Shown: in pieces, positions 44,125 to 53,300 of the stretch
Position numbering within the stretch: the first letter of the stretch is position 1
Layout: each line of letters opens with the position of its first letter
NCBI GenBank assembly: GCA_050179645.1
Contig: JBFXEX010000002.1
Location: 1-64,000 of the forward strand
Direction of reading: 5' to 3'
Length of the DNA stretch: 64,000 bases
Source: VAZQ01 sp050179645
GTDB lineage: Bacteria > Pseudomonadota > Alphaproteobacteria > Rhizobiales > Xanthobacteraceae
The notes under the pieces: model-generated
Seen by the model: the letters and a program-made list of their open reading frames with translations, nothing else
Told to the model about the DNA's origin: nothing
Databases searched by the model: none
Program-made: the position numbers and the translations under genes

Positions 44125-45318
44125 CTAATTTCTAAGAAATTCTCTCATTTCGTCGAACAAACGCTGCCAGCTCGGGTCGCCTTCCAGAATCACGTGATTG
44201 CGGCCTTCGAGCGCCACGAAACGCGCGCCGGGAATTCCTGCCGCAAGAATGCGGCCCTCATCGAAAGGTTGAACGGCATCGTTGCGGCAATGCAGAACGA
44301 GGGTCGGAGTCCGGACCTGCGGAAGCAAGTCAGTCACATCGATATCGTCGGAAATGTACCGCATCCGCACGGCATTCTCCGGCGATGTGGTGAGTTTCTG
44401 CAAGTCATTGTACCACCGCATCTGCTCCAACGTTCCGCCGGGAATGAATAACGATGTGAATATTTGCCGGAAGGCTGGGTTATCCTGGCCCCATCCCTCA
44501 CGCATCAGGATCGCGATGGCATCCGAGCTCTGCAGTTCCTGCAGCGATCCGCGCCGCCGCCGGCCGCGCGCAAACCCGCCGTACAGCACCAGGTGGCTCA
44601 CCCGTTCCGGATGGCGCAACGCATAGACGATGGACACGGAACAACCCTGCGACATGCTAAATAGCGGGAAGCGCTCGATCCGGGCAGCGTCGACCACCGT
44701 CTCAAGATCTCGGACCCGCGCTTCGAACGACAGATCATCGACCTCCCAGTCCGACAGGCCGTTGCCGCGGGTATCGTAGCGGATCAGCCGATATTCGGCC
44801 GCGAGCGCGCGCAGATGGGGGGCCCAGACCGGGCTGTCCCAATCATGTTCGAGATGCGTGAGCCAGTGGCCGGTCTTCACCAGCGGCGGCCCCGCTCCGA
44901 CCCCCGCATACGCGATCCGCACGCCGTCCGAAGCAGTGCAGAACTTAACCTCCTGCCGCAGATGTGACCCCGGCGACCGGATTGCGGCCGGCTCTGGGGC
45001 GGGCACGGTCGGCTGATCGACGTCCGCGATGAAGCGGATGCCCTTTCGTGAAATGGTACGGATCAGGCGCTGCTCCCTGCCGCTGTCGCCGATCGCCTTT
45101 CGCGCCGCGTTGATGCGGCTGGTGACCGTCGAGTCGGAGACGATGCGTCCACCCCAGATATCGGCGATCAGGTCATCCCGGCTGACCACGCGATCGCGAT
45201 TCTGCACCAGGTAAACCAGCAGGTCGAAAACCTGCGGTTCGACATCGATGGGCTTGGCGCCGCGGCACAGCTCGCGTCGGTCGGTATCAAGCACCAGATC
45301 GGCAAAGCGAAATTGCAT
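44125..45318 (-). CDS. Winged-helix DNA-binding domain fused to alpha/beta hydrolase
   Basis: 397 residues. Residues 1-100 are an OmpR/CadC-type winged helix (FDLLVYLVQNRDRVVSRDDL, then DSTVTSRINAARKAIGDSG and RTISRKGIRFIADV). Residues about 125-395 are an alpha/beta hydrolase: the nucleophile elbow is FSMSQGCS, the acid is in HCRNDAVQPF, and the histidine is in EGRNHVILEG. No membrane helix joins them, unlike CadC. The hydrolase part may sense or hydrolyse a small ester; similar fusions occur as adenylate-cyclase-type regulators in rhizobia. It is divergent from the small-protein and MddA-like genes. Confidence 0.85.
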   Translation of the reverse strand: MQFRFADLVLDTDRRELCRGAKPIDVEPQVFDLLVYLVQNRDRVVSRDDLIADIWGGRIVSDSTVTSRINAARKAIGDSGREQRLIRTISRKGIRFIADVDQPTVPAPEPAAIRSPGSHLRQEVKFCTASDGVRIAYAGVGAGPPLVKTGHWLTHLEHDWDSPVWAPHLRALAAEYRLIRYDTRGNGLSDWEVDDLSFEARVRDLETVVDAARIERFPLFSMSQGCSVSIVYALRHPERVSHLVLYGGFARGRRRRGSLQELQSSDAIAILMREGWGQDNPAFRQIFTSLFIPGGTLEQMRWYNDLQKLTTSPENAVRMRYISDDIDVTDLLPQVRTPTLVLHCRNDAVQPFDEGRILAAGIPGARFVALEGRNHVILEGDPSWQRLFDEMREFLRN

Positions 45319-45527
45319 CGACGCACCAGACCGGATCGCGGGGCCGGTTCTCAAGAAATAATCAAGACATTCTCCAGAACAAATCAAGCACCCCGCAAAG
45401 TCTTTCAGCTGCCCGGCAGGCACCCTCCGGCGCAATTCGACGCCCCGTGATCGTCCAGTGGAGGAACGATGCCGAGCTGGAACCCGATGGCGGAGTTGAT
45501 CGCTGCGGCAATGCATCGGCCGATGGC

Positions 45528-45818
45528 ATGGCAGGCCGCAATCCCGATGGCTCCATCGACTATGGCTACTACCGGCGACAGGCGAGCAAGCTCCGTCGCG
45601 CCAAGCTGCGTGAATCGTTGAACCGAACCGCGCGCTACGGAGCGCCGCTGATCGCCGTCGCGATTGCCGCTTTGGCGATGCTCGCCATCTCGGCTGGCGG
45701 ACGTCAGTTGCCGCTCGAACATGCCGATGTGGCGAGTTTTTGGATGGACGACATTTCCCAACGCATCGTCGGTTCGTCCACTCGTCCATTCAAAGCCAAT
45801 GACCAACGCAAAATTTGA
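45528..45818 (+). CDS. Small hypothetical protein upstream of the MddA-like gene
   Basis: 96 residues with a tyrosine- and arginine-rich stretch (DGSIDYGYYRRQASKLRRAK) followed by one hydrophobic helix (YGAPLIAVAIAALAMLAISA). The frame is also open back to GTG 45447. A better ribosome site (GGAGG at 45460-45464) precedes an ATG at 45469 in another frame, which ends after about 50 codons, so the true arrangement is uncertain and a frameshift is possible. Confidence 0.45.
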   Translation: MAGRNPDGSIDYGYYRRQASKLRRAKLRESLNRTARYGAPLIAVAIAALAMLAISAGGRQLPLEHADVASFWMDDISQRIVGSSTRPFKANDQRKI

Positions 45819-45825
45819 GGGTGTC

Positions 45826-46620
45826 ATGACCAAGATCGTTGCATTTCTCTACGGACTCGTGGCCTACGCCATCTTCTTCGTCACGTTTCTCTATGCCATC
45901 GGCTTCGTCGAAGGCCTGTTCGTGCCGAAAACAATAGAAACCGGCGCGGTGGCGCCGCTGGCCGAGGCACTCGTCGTCAATCTCCTGTTGATGGCGCTGT
46001 TTGCCATGCAGCACAGCGTGATGGCGCGGCCAGCGTTCAAGGAATGGTGGACGCACTACGTGCCGAAATCGGTCGAACGCAGCACCTACGTGCTGTTTAC
46101 CTGTCTCGCGCTTATCCTGTTGTTCTGGCAATGGCGGCCAATCCCGACGGTTGTCTGGCACGTCGCCAATCCGGCAGCGGCCTACGCCATCATGGGCCTG
46201 TCGTTCGTCGGCTGGCTTCTGGTGCTGACCTCAACCTTCCTGATCAACCATTTCGAACTGTTCGGACTGCATCAGGTCACCAATAATCTCGCCGGCCGCG
46301 ACATGCCGCCGCCGCGGTTCAAGACGCCGGTGCTCTACAAGGTCGTGCGCCATCCGATCTATCTCGGGTTCATCATCGCGTTCTGGGCGGCGCCGACGAT
46401 GACCGTGGGGCATCTGTTGTTTGCCGCGGTCACGACGGCCTACATCTTCGTCGGAATCTGGCTCGAGGAGCGCGACCTCGTGGCGCTCTTCGGCGACGAA
46501 TACCGCCGCTACCGGCAACGCGTGTCGATGCTCATCCCGTGGGGCAAGTCCGCAGGCGCCGTGCGTACCGAGAACGCCGTAAGCACCCCGAGGCTCACAC
46601 CCGCCGACGGACGCCGTTAA
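45826..46620 (+). CDS. Methanethiol S-methyltransferase-like (MddA / isoprenylcysteine methyltransferase family)
   Basis: 264 residues with about six membrane segments. VRHPIYLGFIIAFWAAPTMT and FVGIWLEERDLVALFGDEYR are the SAM-binding signatures of the family, and the segment TMTVGHLLFAA is close to MddA, which methylates methanethiol to dimethyl sulfide. Bradyrhizobium is known to carry MddA. The ATG at 45826 has GAGGG upstream and is better than ATG 45799. It is followed by a DUF3455 gene. Confidence 0.8.
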   Translation: MTKIVAFLYGLVAYAIFFVTFLYAIGFVEGLFVPKTIETGAVAPLAEALVVNLLLMALFAMQHSVMARPAFKEWWTHYVPKSVERSTYVLFTCLALILLFWQWRPIPTVVWHVANPAAAYAIMGLSFVGWLLVLTSTFLINHFELFGLHQVTNNLAGRDMPPPRFKTPVLYKVVRHPIYLGFIIAFWAAPTMTVGHLLFAAVTTAYIFVGIWLEERDLVALFGDEYRRYRQRVSMLIPWGKSAGAVRTENAVSTPRLTPADGRR

Positions 46621-46730
46621 CCGCCCGGCCGCATCATCGGCCACCGTCACGTCAGGCGGCCGATCGATCCGGCGCATTCCCGACCGCGCCATTCCGGCGC
46701 CCACTCTCTCAACCTGAAAGGAAAACTCCC

Positions 46731-47282
46731 ATGAACTCGCTCTCAAAGTCCGGCTGCGTCTTCGCCGCCGTCCTGCTGCACGCCTCCGCCGCGAACGCCG
46801 AAGCGCCCGACGCGATCGCGGCGCGCGGCGAAACCCACGTCGCGACCGTCCACGCGCAGGGCGCTCAAGTATACGAGTGCAAGGCCGACGCCGCCGGCAA
46901 GCTCGCCTGGCAATTCCGCGAGCCGATCGCCACGCTGTTCGAACACGGCAAGACTGTCGGCCGCCACTATGCCGGGCCGAACTGGGAGTTCGCCGACGGC
47001 AGTGCGATCGTCGGCAAGGTGGTCGCCCGCGCGCCAGGCGCGACCGACAACGACATCCCGCTGCTGAAGCTCGAAGTGACGTCGCGGCGCGGGACCGGCC
47101 GGCTCGCGGAAGTGACTACCATCCAGCGGATCAATACCAAGGACGGTGTTACCGAAGGATCCTGCCCCAAGGCCGGCGCGTTCCTGAGCGTGCCGTACGC
47201 GGCGGACTATGCCTTCTATCGCAAGTCGCGCCAGTCAGCCGCTCCAGACTCCACACGGACCGCCGAGCGCGGCCCGAGATGA
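46731..47282 (+). CDS. Secreted DUF3455 protein
   Basis: 183 residues with a signal peptide (about 1-22, cleaved after ANA). The domain follows the DUF3455 pattern: QGAQVYECKADAAGKLAWQF, then GRHYAGPNWEFADGSAIVGK and TTIQRINTKDGVTEGSCPKA. Function unknown. AAAGGAAAA precedes the ATG at 46731. Confidence 0.85.
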   Translation: MNSLSKSGCVFAAVLLHASAANAEAPDAIAARGETHVATVHAQGAQVYECKADAAGKLAWQFREPIATLFEHGKTVGRHYAGPNWEFADGSAIVGKVVARAPGATDNDIPLLKLEVTSRRGTGRLAEVTTIQRINTKDGVTEGSCPKAGAFLSVPYAADYAFYRKSRQSAAPDSTRTAERGPR

Positions 47283-47428
47283 GGTCGCCGGACAGCCGCG
47301 TCGCGAGGGGTTCAAGCCCGCCTGCGACGCGACGGCCGCCGATCCAGCCCGTCAAGATTTCCTTGCTCCCACCATGGGAACATGCCGAATACGATGCTGT
47401 CGATGCGCTGACCGTATCCAAGTGGCGT

Positions 47429-48712
47429 CTAGCCCGGCGAGGTCGCGGCAACCGGCCCGCCAAGTCCATCGCGTCCGTAGATGTCGTCGCGGAATTGCAG
47501 CACGCCGTCGGCGGTCGCCCAGCCGGTGACATAGACCCAGTGCAGCGGCACCGGCTTGGCCAGCTTGGCGTCCTTGCGTTCGGCATCCTTGATGACGCGG
47601 TCGACCTCGACCCGTGGCCAGGCCGGCGTCTCCGACAATATCCAGTAGACCAGTTCGCGCACGTTCTGGATGCGCACGCAGCCTGAAGAATGGAAACGAA
47701 ACTCCTCGCCGAACAGGTTCTTGAGCGGCGTGTCGTGCATGTAGACCTGGTGCTGGTTGGGAAAATTGATCTTGATCGCACCCAGCGAATTCAGTTCGCC
47801 CGGGTCCTGCTTGAACATGTAATGCACCGCCTCGTTGGTTTCCCAGTTGACGTCGGTCGGCTGCAGCTCGCGGTTCTTGCGGTCGAAAATGCGGATACGG
47901 TTCTTGGTGAGATAGTCCGGCTCCGACTGCATCTTCGGAATGAGATCGCGCCGCACGATCGACACCGGCACCGTCCAGTACGGATTGAAGTTGATCTCAA
48001 TGATGCGGCTGTTGAGCTCGGGCGACGGCCGGTCGGGCTTGCCGACCACGCCGATATGGCGCGACACGCAGACGCCGTGCTCGATCGCCTCGACTTGCGC
48101 GGCCGGAATGTTGACGGTGACGAAGCGGGGCGCGAGGTGACCGCTCAGCGCGCGCAGGCGCGGGAGGTTGACGCGAAGCTGCGCGAGGCGCTGCTCTGCC
48201 GAGACGTTCAACGCCTTGTAGGTCGGCTCACGCACGATGCCGTCGATGGTGATGCCGTGCCGGGCCTGAAACCGGCGCACCGCGGCCTCGACATAGGAAT
48301 CGAAGATGTCGCTGGTGCCAGACGCGGTATCGAGGTCGCCCGACGCTAGCAGGCGCTTGCGCAGCGCCATGACGCTGGCATGGCGGTGGCCGATCCGTAG
48401 CCGCTCGATCACCGGCACCGTCGGCCAGCCGCCCCGCGTCACGATCGCTTCGTAGCGGGCGACCGCCTGTTCGGTGGCCTGCGCGGTCGCCGGCGACAAC
48501 GTCGGTAGCGACGCCTTCGGCAGCAGGATGGTGCGGGACGTCGAGTCGAAGCCCTGGCCGAACTCGCTCTGCTGGCCCTGCCGGATGAGCGCTTGCAGCA
48601 GCGGATCTTCGGCGGCGAGCGCGGCGTGCCCGAGCGCGCAACCGGCCGCGCCGCCGGCCATGCGGCCGAGCAGTTCTCTGCGGGTCACCCTGGATCGGCT
48701 GCGGTCCACCAT
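47429..48712 (-). CDS. L,D-transpeptidase (YcbB-like), Tat-exported
   Basis: 427 residues. A twin-arginine signal (VTRRELLGRMAGG) is followed by a peptidoglycan-binding domain (VEAAVRRFQARHGITIDGIV) and an L,D-transpeptidase domain. The active site is FHSSGCVRIQNV with Cys345 and the upstream MHDTPLKNLF histidine. It makes 3-3 cross-links in peptidoglycan or attaches proteins to it. The ATG at 48712 gives a normal signal; upstream frame to 48859 is probably not translated. The LdtR-like regulator lies 164 bp upstream on the same strand, the pairing known from Liberibacter and Sinorhizobium (ldtR-ldtP). Confidence 0.9.
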   Translation of the reverse strand: MVDRSRSRVTRRELLGRMAGGAAGCALGHAALAAEDPLLQALIRQGQQSEFGQGFDSTSRTILLPKASLPTLSPATAQATEQAVARYEAIVTRGGWPTVPVIERLRIGHRHASVMALRKRLLASGDLDTASGTSDIFDSYVEAAVRRFQARHGITIDGIVREPTYKALNVSAEQRLAQLRVNLPRLRALSGHLAPRFVTVNIPAAQVEAIEHGVCVSRHIGVVGKPDRPSPELNSRIIEINFNPYWTVPVSIVRRDLIPKMQSEPDYLTKNRIRIFDRKNRELQPTDVNWETNEAVHYMFKQDPGELNSLGAIKINFPNQHQVYMHDTPLKNLFGEEFRFHSSGCVRIQNVRELVYWILSETPAWPRVEVDRVIKDAERKDAKLAKPVPLHWVYVTGWATADGVLQFRDDIYGRDGLGGPVAATSPG

Positions 48713-48822
48713 CGTCCCACACATTACGCGACAGCACGAGCCGACACCTAACATGTGGCAGTACGGTGACCAACCCCGGAACCGAGACAAGCCGCCCTCG
48801 AGGAACGAGCCCCGGAAATGCG

Positions 48823-48855
48823 AAAGCGCGACCCAGCGATGCCGGGCCGCGCTTT
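48823..48855 (-). terminator. Possible terminator between ldtR-like and transpeptidase genes
   Basis: AAAGCGCG (48823-48830) and CGCGCTTT (48848-48855) pair around an imperfect GC-rich loop, just past the regulator stop. No long T-tract follows on the minus strand, so this could instead be part of the control region of the transpeptidase. Confidence 0.35.
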
Positions 48856-48876
48856 GCATGGCGCCATCGTGCGCGA

Positions 48877-49392
48877 TTACAGCCGGTAGAGAATCTGGTC
48901 GGTCCAGAACCGCTCGAGCCGGTGCAGCGACTTGTTGAGCGAGGCGAACTCCTCGGCGTTGATGCCGCCGACCTGCTCCACCGTGCGCACGTGCTTCTGG
49001 TAGAGCGTGTCGACGATGTTGCGCACCTCGCGGCCCTTTTCGGTGAGCTTGATGCGCACCGAGCGCCGGTCGACCCGCGAACGTTGGTGATCGAGGAATC
49101 CCATCTCGACGAGCTTCTTCAGATTGTACGAGACGTTCGAGCCGAGATAGTAGCCGCGCGTGCGCAGCTCGCCCGCCGTCAGTTCCTTCTCGCCGATATT
49201 GTAGAGCAGCAGAGCCTGGACCGAGTTGATGTCGGCGCGGCTGCGCCGATCGAACTCGTCCTTGATGACGTCGAGCAACCGGCGATGCAGCCGTTCGACC
49301 AAGGTGAGAGCTTCGAGGTAGAGCGGGCGGACCTGCTCAAAGCGCACTTCGCGCTCAGCCGGCTCCGCCGTCTTGACAACGGCTTTCATCAT
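48877..49392 (-). CDS. ldtR: MarR-family regulator LdtR-like
   Basis: 171 residues with a MarR winged helix: INSVQALLLYNIGEKELTAG, then RTRGYYLGSNVSYNLKKLVE and the wing SRVDRRSVRIKLTEKG. The sequence and its place upstream of an L,D-transpeptidase fit LdtR, which controls cell-wall and stress genes in Liberibacter and rhizobia. ATG 49392 has AGGAAAAGG upstream; the frame extends to 49455 without a site. Confidence 0.88.
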   Translation of the reverse strand: MMKAVVKTAEPAEREVRFEQVRPLYLEALTLVERLHRRLLDVIKDEFDRRSRADINSVQALLLYNIGEKELTAGELRTRGYYLGSNVSYNLKKLVEMGFLDHQRSRVDRRSVRIKLTEKGREVRNIVDTLYQKHVRTVEQVGGINAEEFASLNKSLHRLERFWTDQILYRL

Positions 49393-49635
49393 GACGCCTT
49401 TTCCTGTGATCTTAGTTTTGTCACGGCGAGGCCCTGTTCCCCCGCTCTTCGCCAACCATAAGCCGCAGGGTCTAAAATCGGTTTAAACAACACGATAAAA
49501 ATAGGGTTTATTTGCCACGGTGAATGATCGATTGATGCGATAATACGAGCCGTTCTCGCAACGCTTCATTCACGCTGAAGATTGTGTTGCAACGCGCAGC
49601 GCCGCCTCCGTGAGCGTCGATAGATCGAACGTTTC
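49393..49635 (-). promoter_or_regulatory. AT-rich upstream region of ldtR
   Basis: This 243-bp stretch contains an AT-rich segment at about 49475-49560 (for example TAAAAATAGGGTTTATTT), unusual for this genome. It lies immediately upstream of the regulator gene and probably contains its promoter and operator. I do not identify exact boxes. Confidence 0.45.
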
Positions 49636-50295
49636 TCATGCCCTGGGCAGCGTTCGCGCGGCCGCAAGAATTTCATCGGTGGATGGAAACCTCCCGATCC
49701 CGGCCAGGCCCTCGGCGCATTCGATATTGGCCCATCGCACGATGCCGTCGCGATCGACCAGGAACTGGCCTTTGAGCTGCGGCCATTGCCGTCCCACATC
49801 GGCCGCATCGGCTTCGTTCATCGCGTAGCCGTCAAATTGTTTTCCAGCGACTTCGGCGGCCTCCTCGATGGTCAACGGCGCGGGCAAATCGCCCTCGGGA
49901 TTGATCCGCACCGTCGCCCACTCGTGAAGGAATTCCGGAGTCGCAGCCGGCTTCGGCAGGCCATAGGCACGATGCGTCGAGAGTTCCGGGTCTGCACCCA
50001 GGCGCAGACGGCACGGTCGATACTTGAAGTAGAGGCGGGCATTTTCCGGAGCGGTCGCCACCACTCCGATCGTTTCCACGCCGAGAGCCTTGAGCTTGTT
50101 CTCGTTCGCAGCGACCTGTGCGATTGCACGCCGGCAGAACGGGCACCACAGCCCGACGAACAGCGCAAGGAATACCGATTTCCTGCCGCGATAATCGGCG
50201 AGCGAAACGGTGCCGCTGCCGTCGATTGCGGGAAGCCGAAAATCGGGCGCCGCTTCGCCGAGCGAGACCGGCGGACGAAGCTCGGTTGTCGACAT
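49636..50295 (-). CDS. AhpC/TSA-family redoxin
   Basis: 219 residues of thioredoxin fold. The redox site is LWCPFCRRAI (CPFC), following APDFRLPAIDGSGTVSL and FLALFVGLWC. A C-terminal insert (EEAAEVAGKQFDGYAMNEAD) is not part of classic peroxiredoxins, so the exact reaction, peroxidase or disulfide exchange, is open. It follows the cyclase gene on the same strand, 31 bp away. Confidence 0.8.
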   Translation of the reverse strand: MSTTELRPPVSLGEAAPDFRLPAIDGSGTVSLADYRGRKSVFLALFVGLWCPFCRRAIAQVAANENKLKALGVETIGVVATAPENARLYFKYRPCRLRLGADPELSTHRAYGLPKPAATPEFLHEWATVRINPEGDLPAPLTIEEAAEVAGKQFDGYAMNEADAADVGRQWPQLKGQFLVDRDGIVRWANIECAEGLAGIGRFPSTDEILAAARTLPRA

Positions 50296-50326
50296 GAAGA
50301 GCCTCCTTCGTCGCCCGCTGTACTCC

Positions 50327-53300
50327 CTACGTCAGAAACGGCAGAACCATGAGAGCATCGGGCTCGATCCCGGCGCGCGCGCACACCTCCTGCGACTTCG
50401 CCAGGTAGATCTCGGCCCGCGCATGATCGCCGGCATCGAGATACAGGGTCGCGAGGCCATCGTAGCACGGGAACAGAAGTTGCGGCTCGCCGATCTGTTC
50501 GGCGAGACCGAGCGCTTCCTGGTAGGACGCCAGGGCCTGCGCATGATCGCCATGACATTGATGGATCTGCCCGAGCACGATCAGCGGCACCGCGAGATGG
50601 TCGAGCAATCCCAGCCGGCGATCGAGATCGGCCGCCACCTGCGCCGCCTCCATTCCTTCCGCCTCGCAACGATCCGTCAACGCGCAATATGCCACGGCCA
50701 GGTTGGCGTAGAGCCGCGACTGGAAACCGAGATCGCCCACCTTCTTCGCGGTCTCGAGTCCGCGCAGGCACGTCTCGATGCTGCGGGGCGGATCGAGCGA
50801 ACTGTAGAGTACGCCCAGGTTGGTGTAGCCGCGGCAGGCCGCCTGCAATAACTCCCGAGCTTCGGCGAGCGAGATGCTCCGTTCGATATGCGTGACCGCC
50901 TCGCCGAGACGGCCGGTCCGTGCCAGCGCCACGCCCAGGGTATTGTAAGCCTGCGCCCGCGTGACCGCGATATCCCGCGCCCGTTCGGTGTCGGCGACGT
51001 CGCCCCCTTCCCCCGCTTCGGCCAACGCGCGCTCAGCCCAGGCGATGGCGCCCGCATTGTCGCCGTCGCGAAAGGCGAGCCGTCCGATTTCCTGGAACAG
51101 CTGCGCCCGCTCGACGGCATGGCCGTTGTGGCCAAGGCGTTCGAGGCCCGCTTCGAAGCAGCCGCCGGCGCGCTTGCGGTCGCCGGCTTCCCAATGCAGT
51201 CCGCCGACCTTGCGATAGAGGCGCGCGGCGCCGGCGAAATCGGACGCCGCTTCGCATTCCTGGCGCACCGCTTCGTAGTGCGCGAGCGCCTCGTTCCGCC
51301 GCCCTGTAAGCGCAAAGAGATCGGCGAGCCGCTCCCGCGCCGCCTGCACCTGGTCGCGGCAATCCCTGCAATCGGCGAGTGTGCGCAGCGCCCGCTCGTA
51401 ATGACGGATCGCATCCTCGTTGGCGTACACGGCCCGCGCCCAGTCGCCGCCCGCGATGAGGTAGCGCGCACCCTTGAGCTGGTCGGATGACAGGCTCCAA
51501 TGGTGACCGAGCGCTTCGATGTCGCCCAGCCGTTGCGGATGCGGCCCGACGGCTCGTTCGAGTGCGCGACCGGCACGCTCGTGCAATTCGGTCCGTCGCG
51601 TAAGAAGAAGATTCTGGTAGACGGCTTCATGCACAAGGGCGTGGGTAAATTCATAGCGCCCGCACGCGCCGCCGTGATCGGGCCGCCGAAGGAGATCGGC
51701 CTCGACGAGGCGATCGAGACCCTGCGCGATGCCATCCGCGTGGGTTGCCACGCCACGCAGCAGCGCCTCGTCGAACGCGGCGCCCAGGACGGCCCCTTCC
51801 TGCAGAAGACGCCGGGTGTCCGCGGAAAGCCGGTCGACGCGGGAGAGCAGCAAGCCGTGCAGCGTGGGAGGAATGTCCACGGCCTCGCAGGTCGTCGTAC
51901 ACGCCCAATGTTCGCCATCGCGTACCAGCACCCCCTTCCCCACCAGGCTGCGAATGATCTCCTCGACGAACAGCGGGTTGCCGCCGGCCTTGGTCGCCAC
52001 GAAATCCTGGAGATGAGGCAGCATGTCGCCGGCCGCTGCGCCGAACAAGCTGCCGACCAGGGCCCGCGTCTGGTCGGGCGTGAGAGCAGTGAGCCGGATG
52101 ATCGTCTGCGCGGCCTGCAGGACTTTCGGCGGAGCTGCGTCGGCGCGATGCGACAGCAGCAGCATCAGCGGCCGGTCGACCAGTTGATCGACGACATAGC
52201 GCAACAGCTCGATCGACGCGGCGTCGGCCCAATGCAAGTCCTCGATGACGATCAGCAAGGGAGAATGATGCAGCCGCCGTTCGAGCAGAGCGCGCGCGGC
52301 AAGCGCGATCTGCCGCCGAAGCTGCTCGGGCTCGACTTCGCGCAGCCGCGCCTCCTCCATGCCGAGCACGTAGCTCAGCAATGGGGCCATGGTCTCCGCC
52401 TCCCTGGCATCGGCCCCGAGCGTCCTGAGCCCGCTCTCGAGCTTTTGCCGCGCGACGTCGAGCGTATCCGTCGCCGCGACGTGATACGCCTCACGGAACA
52501 GCGCGCTGAAGACGCCGTAGGTCGGCTCGCCCAGTGACGAACAGCTGATCCGGCGCAGCGTGATCCGGGAGAGGCTGCCGTCGGCATCGAGTCGCGCCAG
52601 GAATTCGGCGATCACCCGCGACTTGCCGACGCCCGCCTCGCCGACCAAGCTGACGACCTGCGCCCGGTGATCCATCTCGTCGAACAGCGCGCGCAGTTGC
52701 TCGAGTTCGTCGGCGCGGCCGATCAGCGGCGTCGCAAGCCCATGGGCCGAGAGCCCGCGCGCCGATCCGGGCTCGGCAAGCGCGCCGACGAGGCTGTGAA
52801 CCACCACCGGCTCCGACTTGCCGCGCAACGCCAGCTCGCGGGGCGGATCGAAGGCGAAGCGATGCGACGTCAACGCATAGGTGGCGTCCGAGACCAAGAC
52901 CGCGCCCGAGGCAGCAGCAAGCAGGCGGGCCGTGGTGTTGACGGTGTCGCCGGTGACCGCATAGGCGGCGCCCGCGGCGCTGCCGAGACTGCCGGCGACG
53001 ACCGGGCCGGTGTGGACGCCGATGTGCAACGTGACCGGCTGGCCGAGGCGCTGCGCCCATTGCTCGCTCAGCACGGCGCTGCGGGCGAGCATGTCGAGCG
53101 CGGCGTGGAGCGCGCGCTCCGGATCGTCCTCGTGCGCAATCGGCGCGCCGAACACCGCCAGTACCGCATCGCCGACGAACTTCTCGACGAAGCCATCGTA
53201 TCGCGCGATGGCCTGCGCCAGCGCCTCGAACAGCGCATTCTGGAACGCGCGGACGTCCTCGGGATCGAGCCGTTCGGAGAGTGTGGTGAAACCGGTGACG

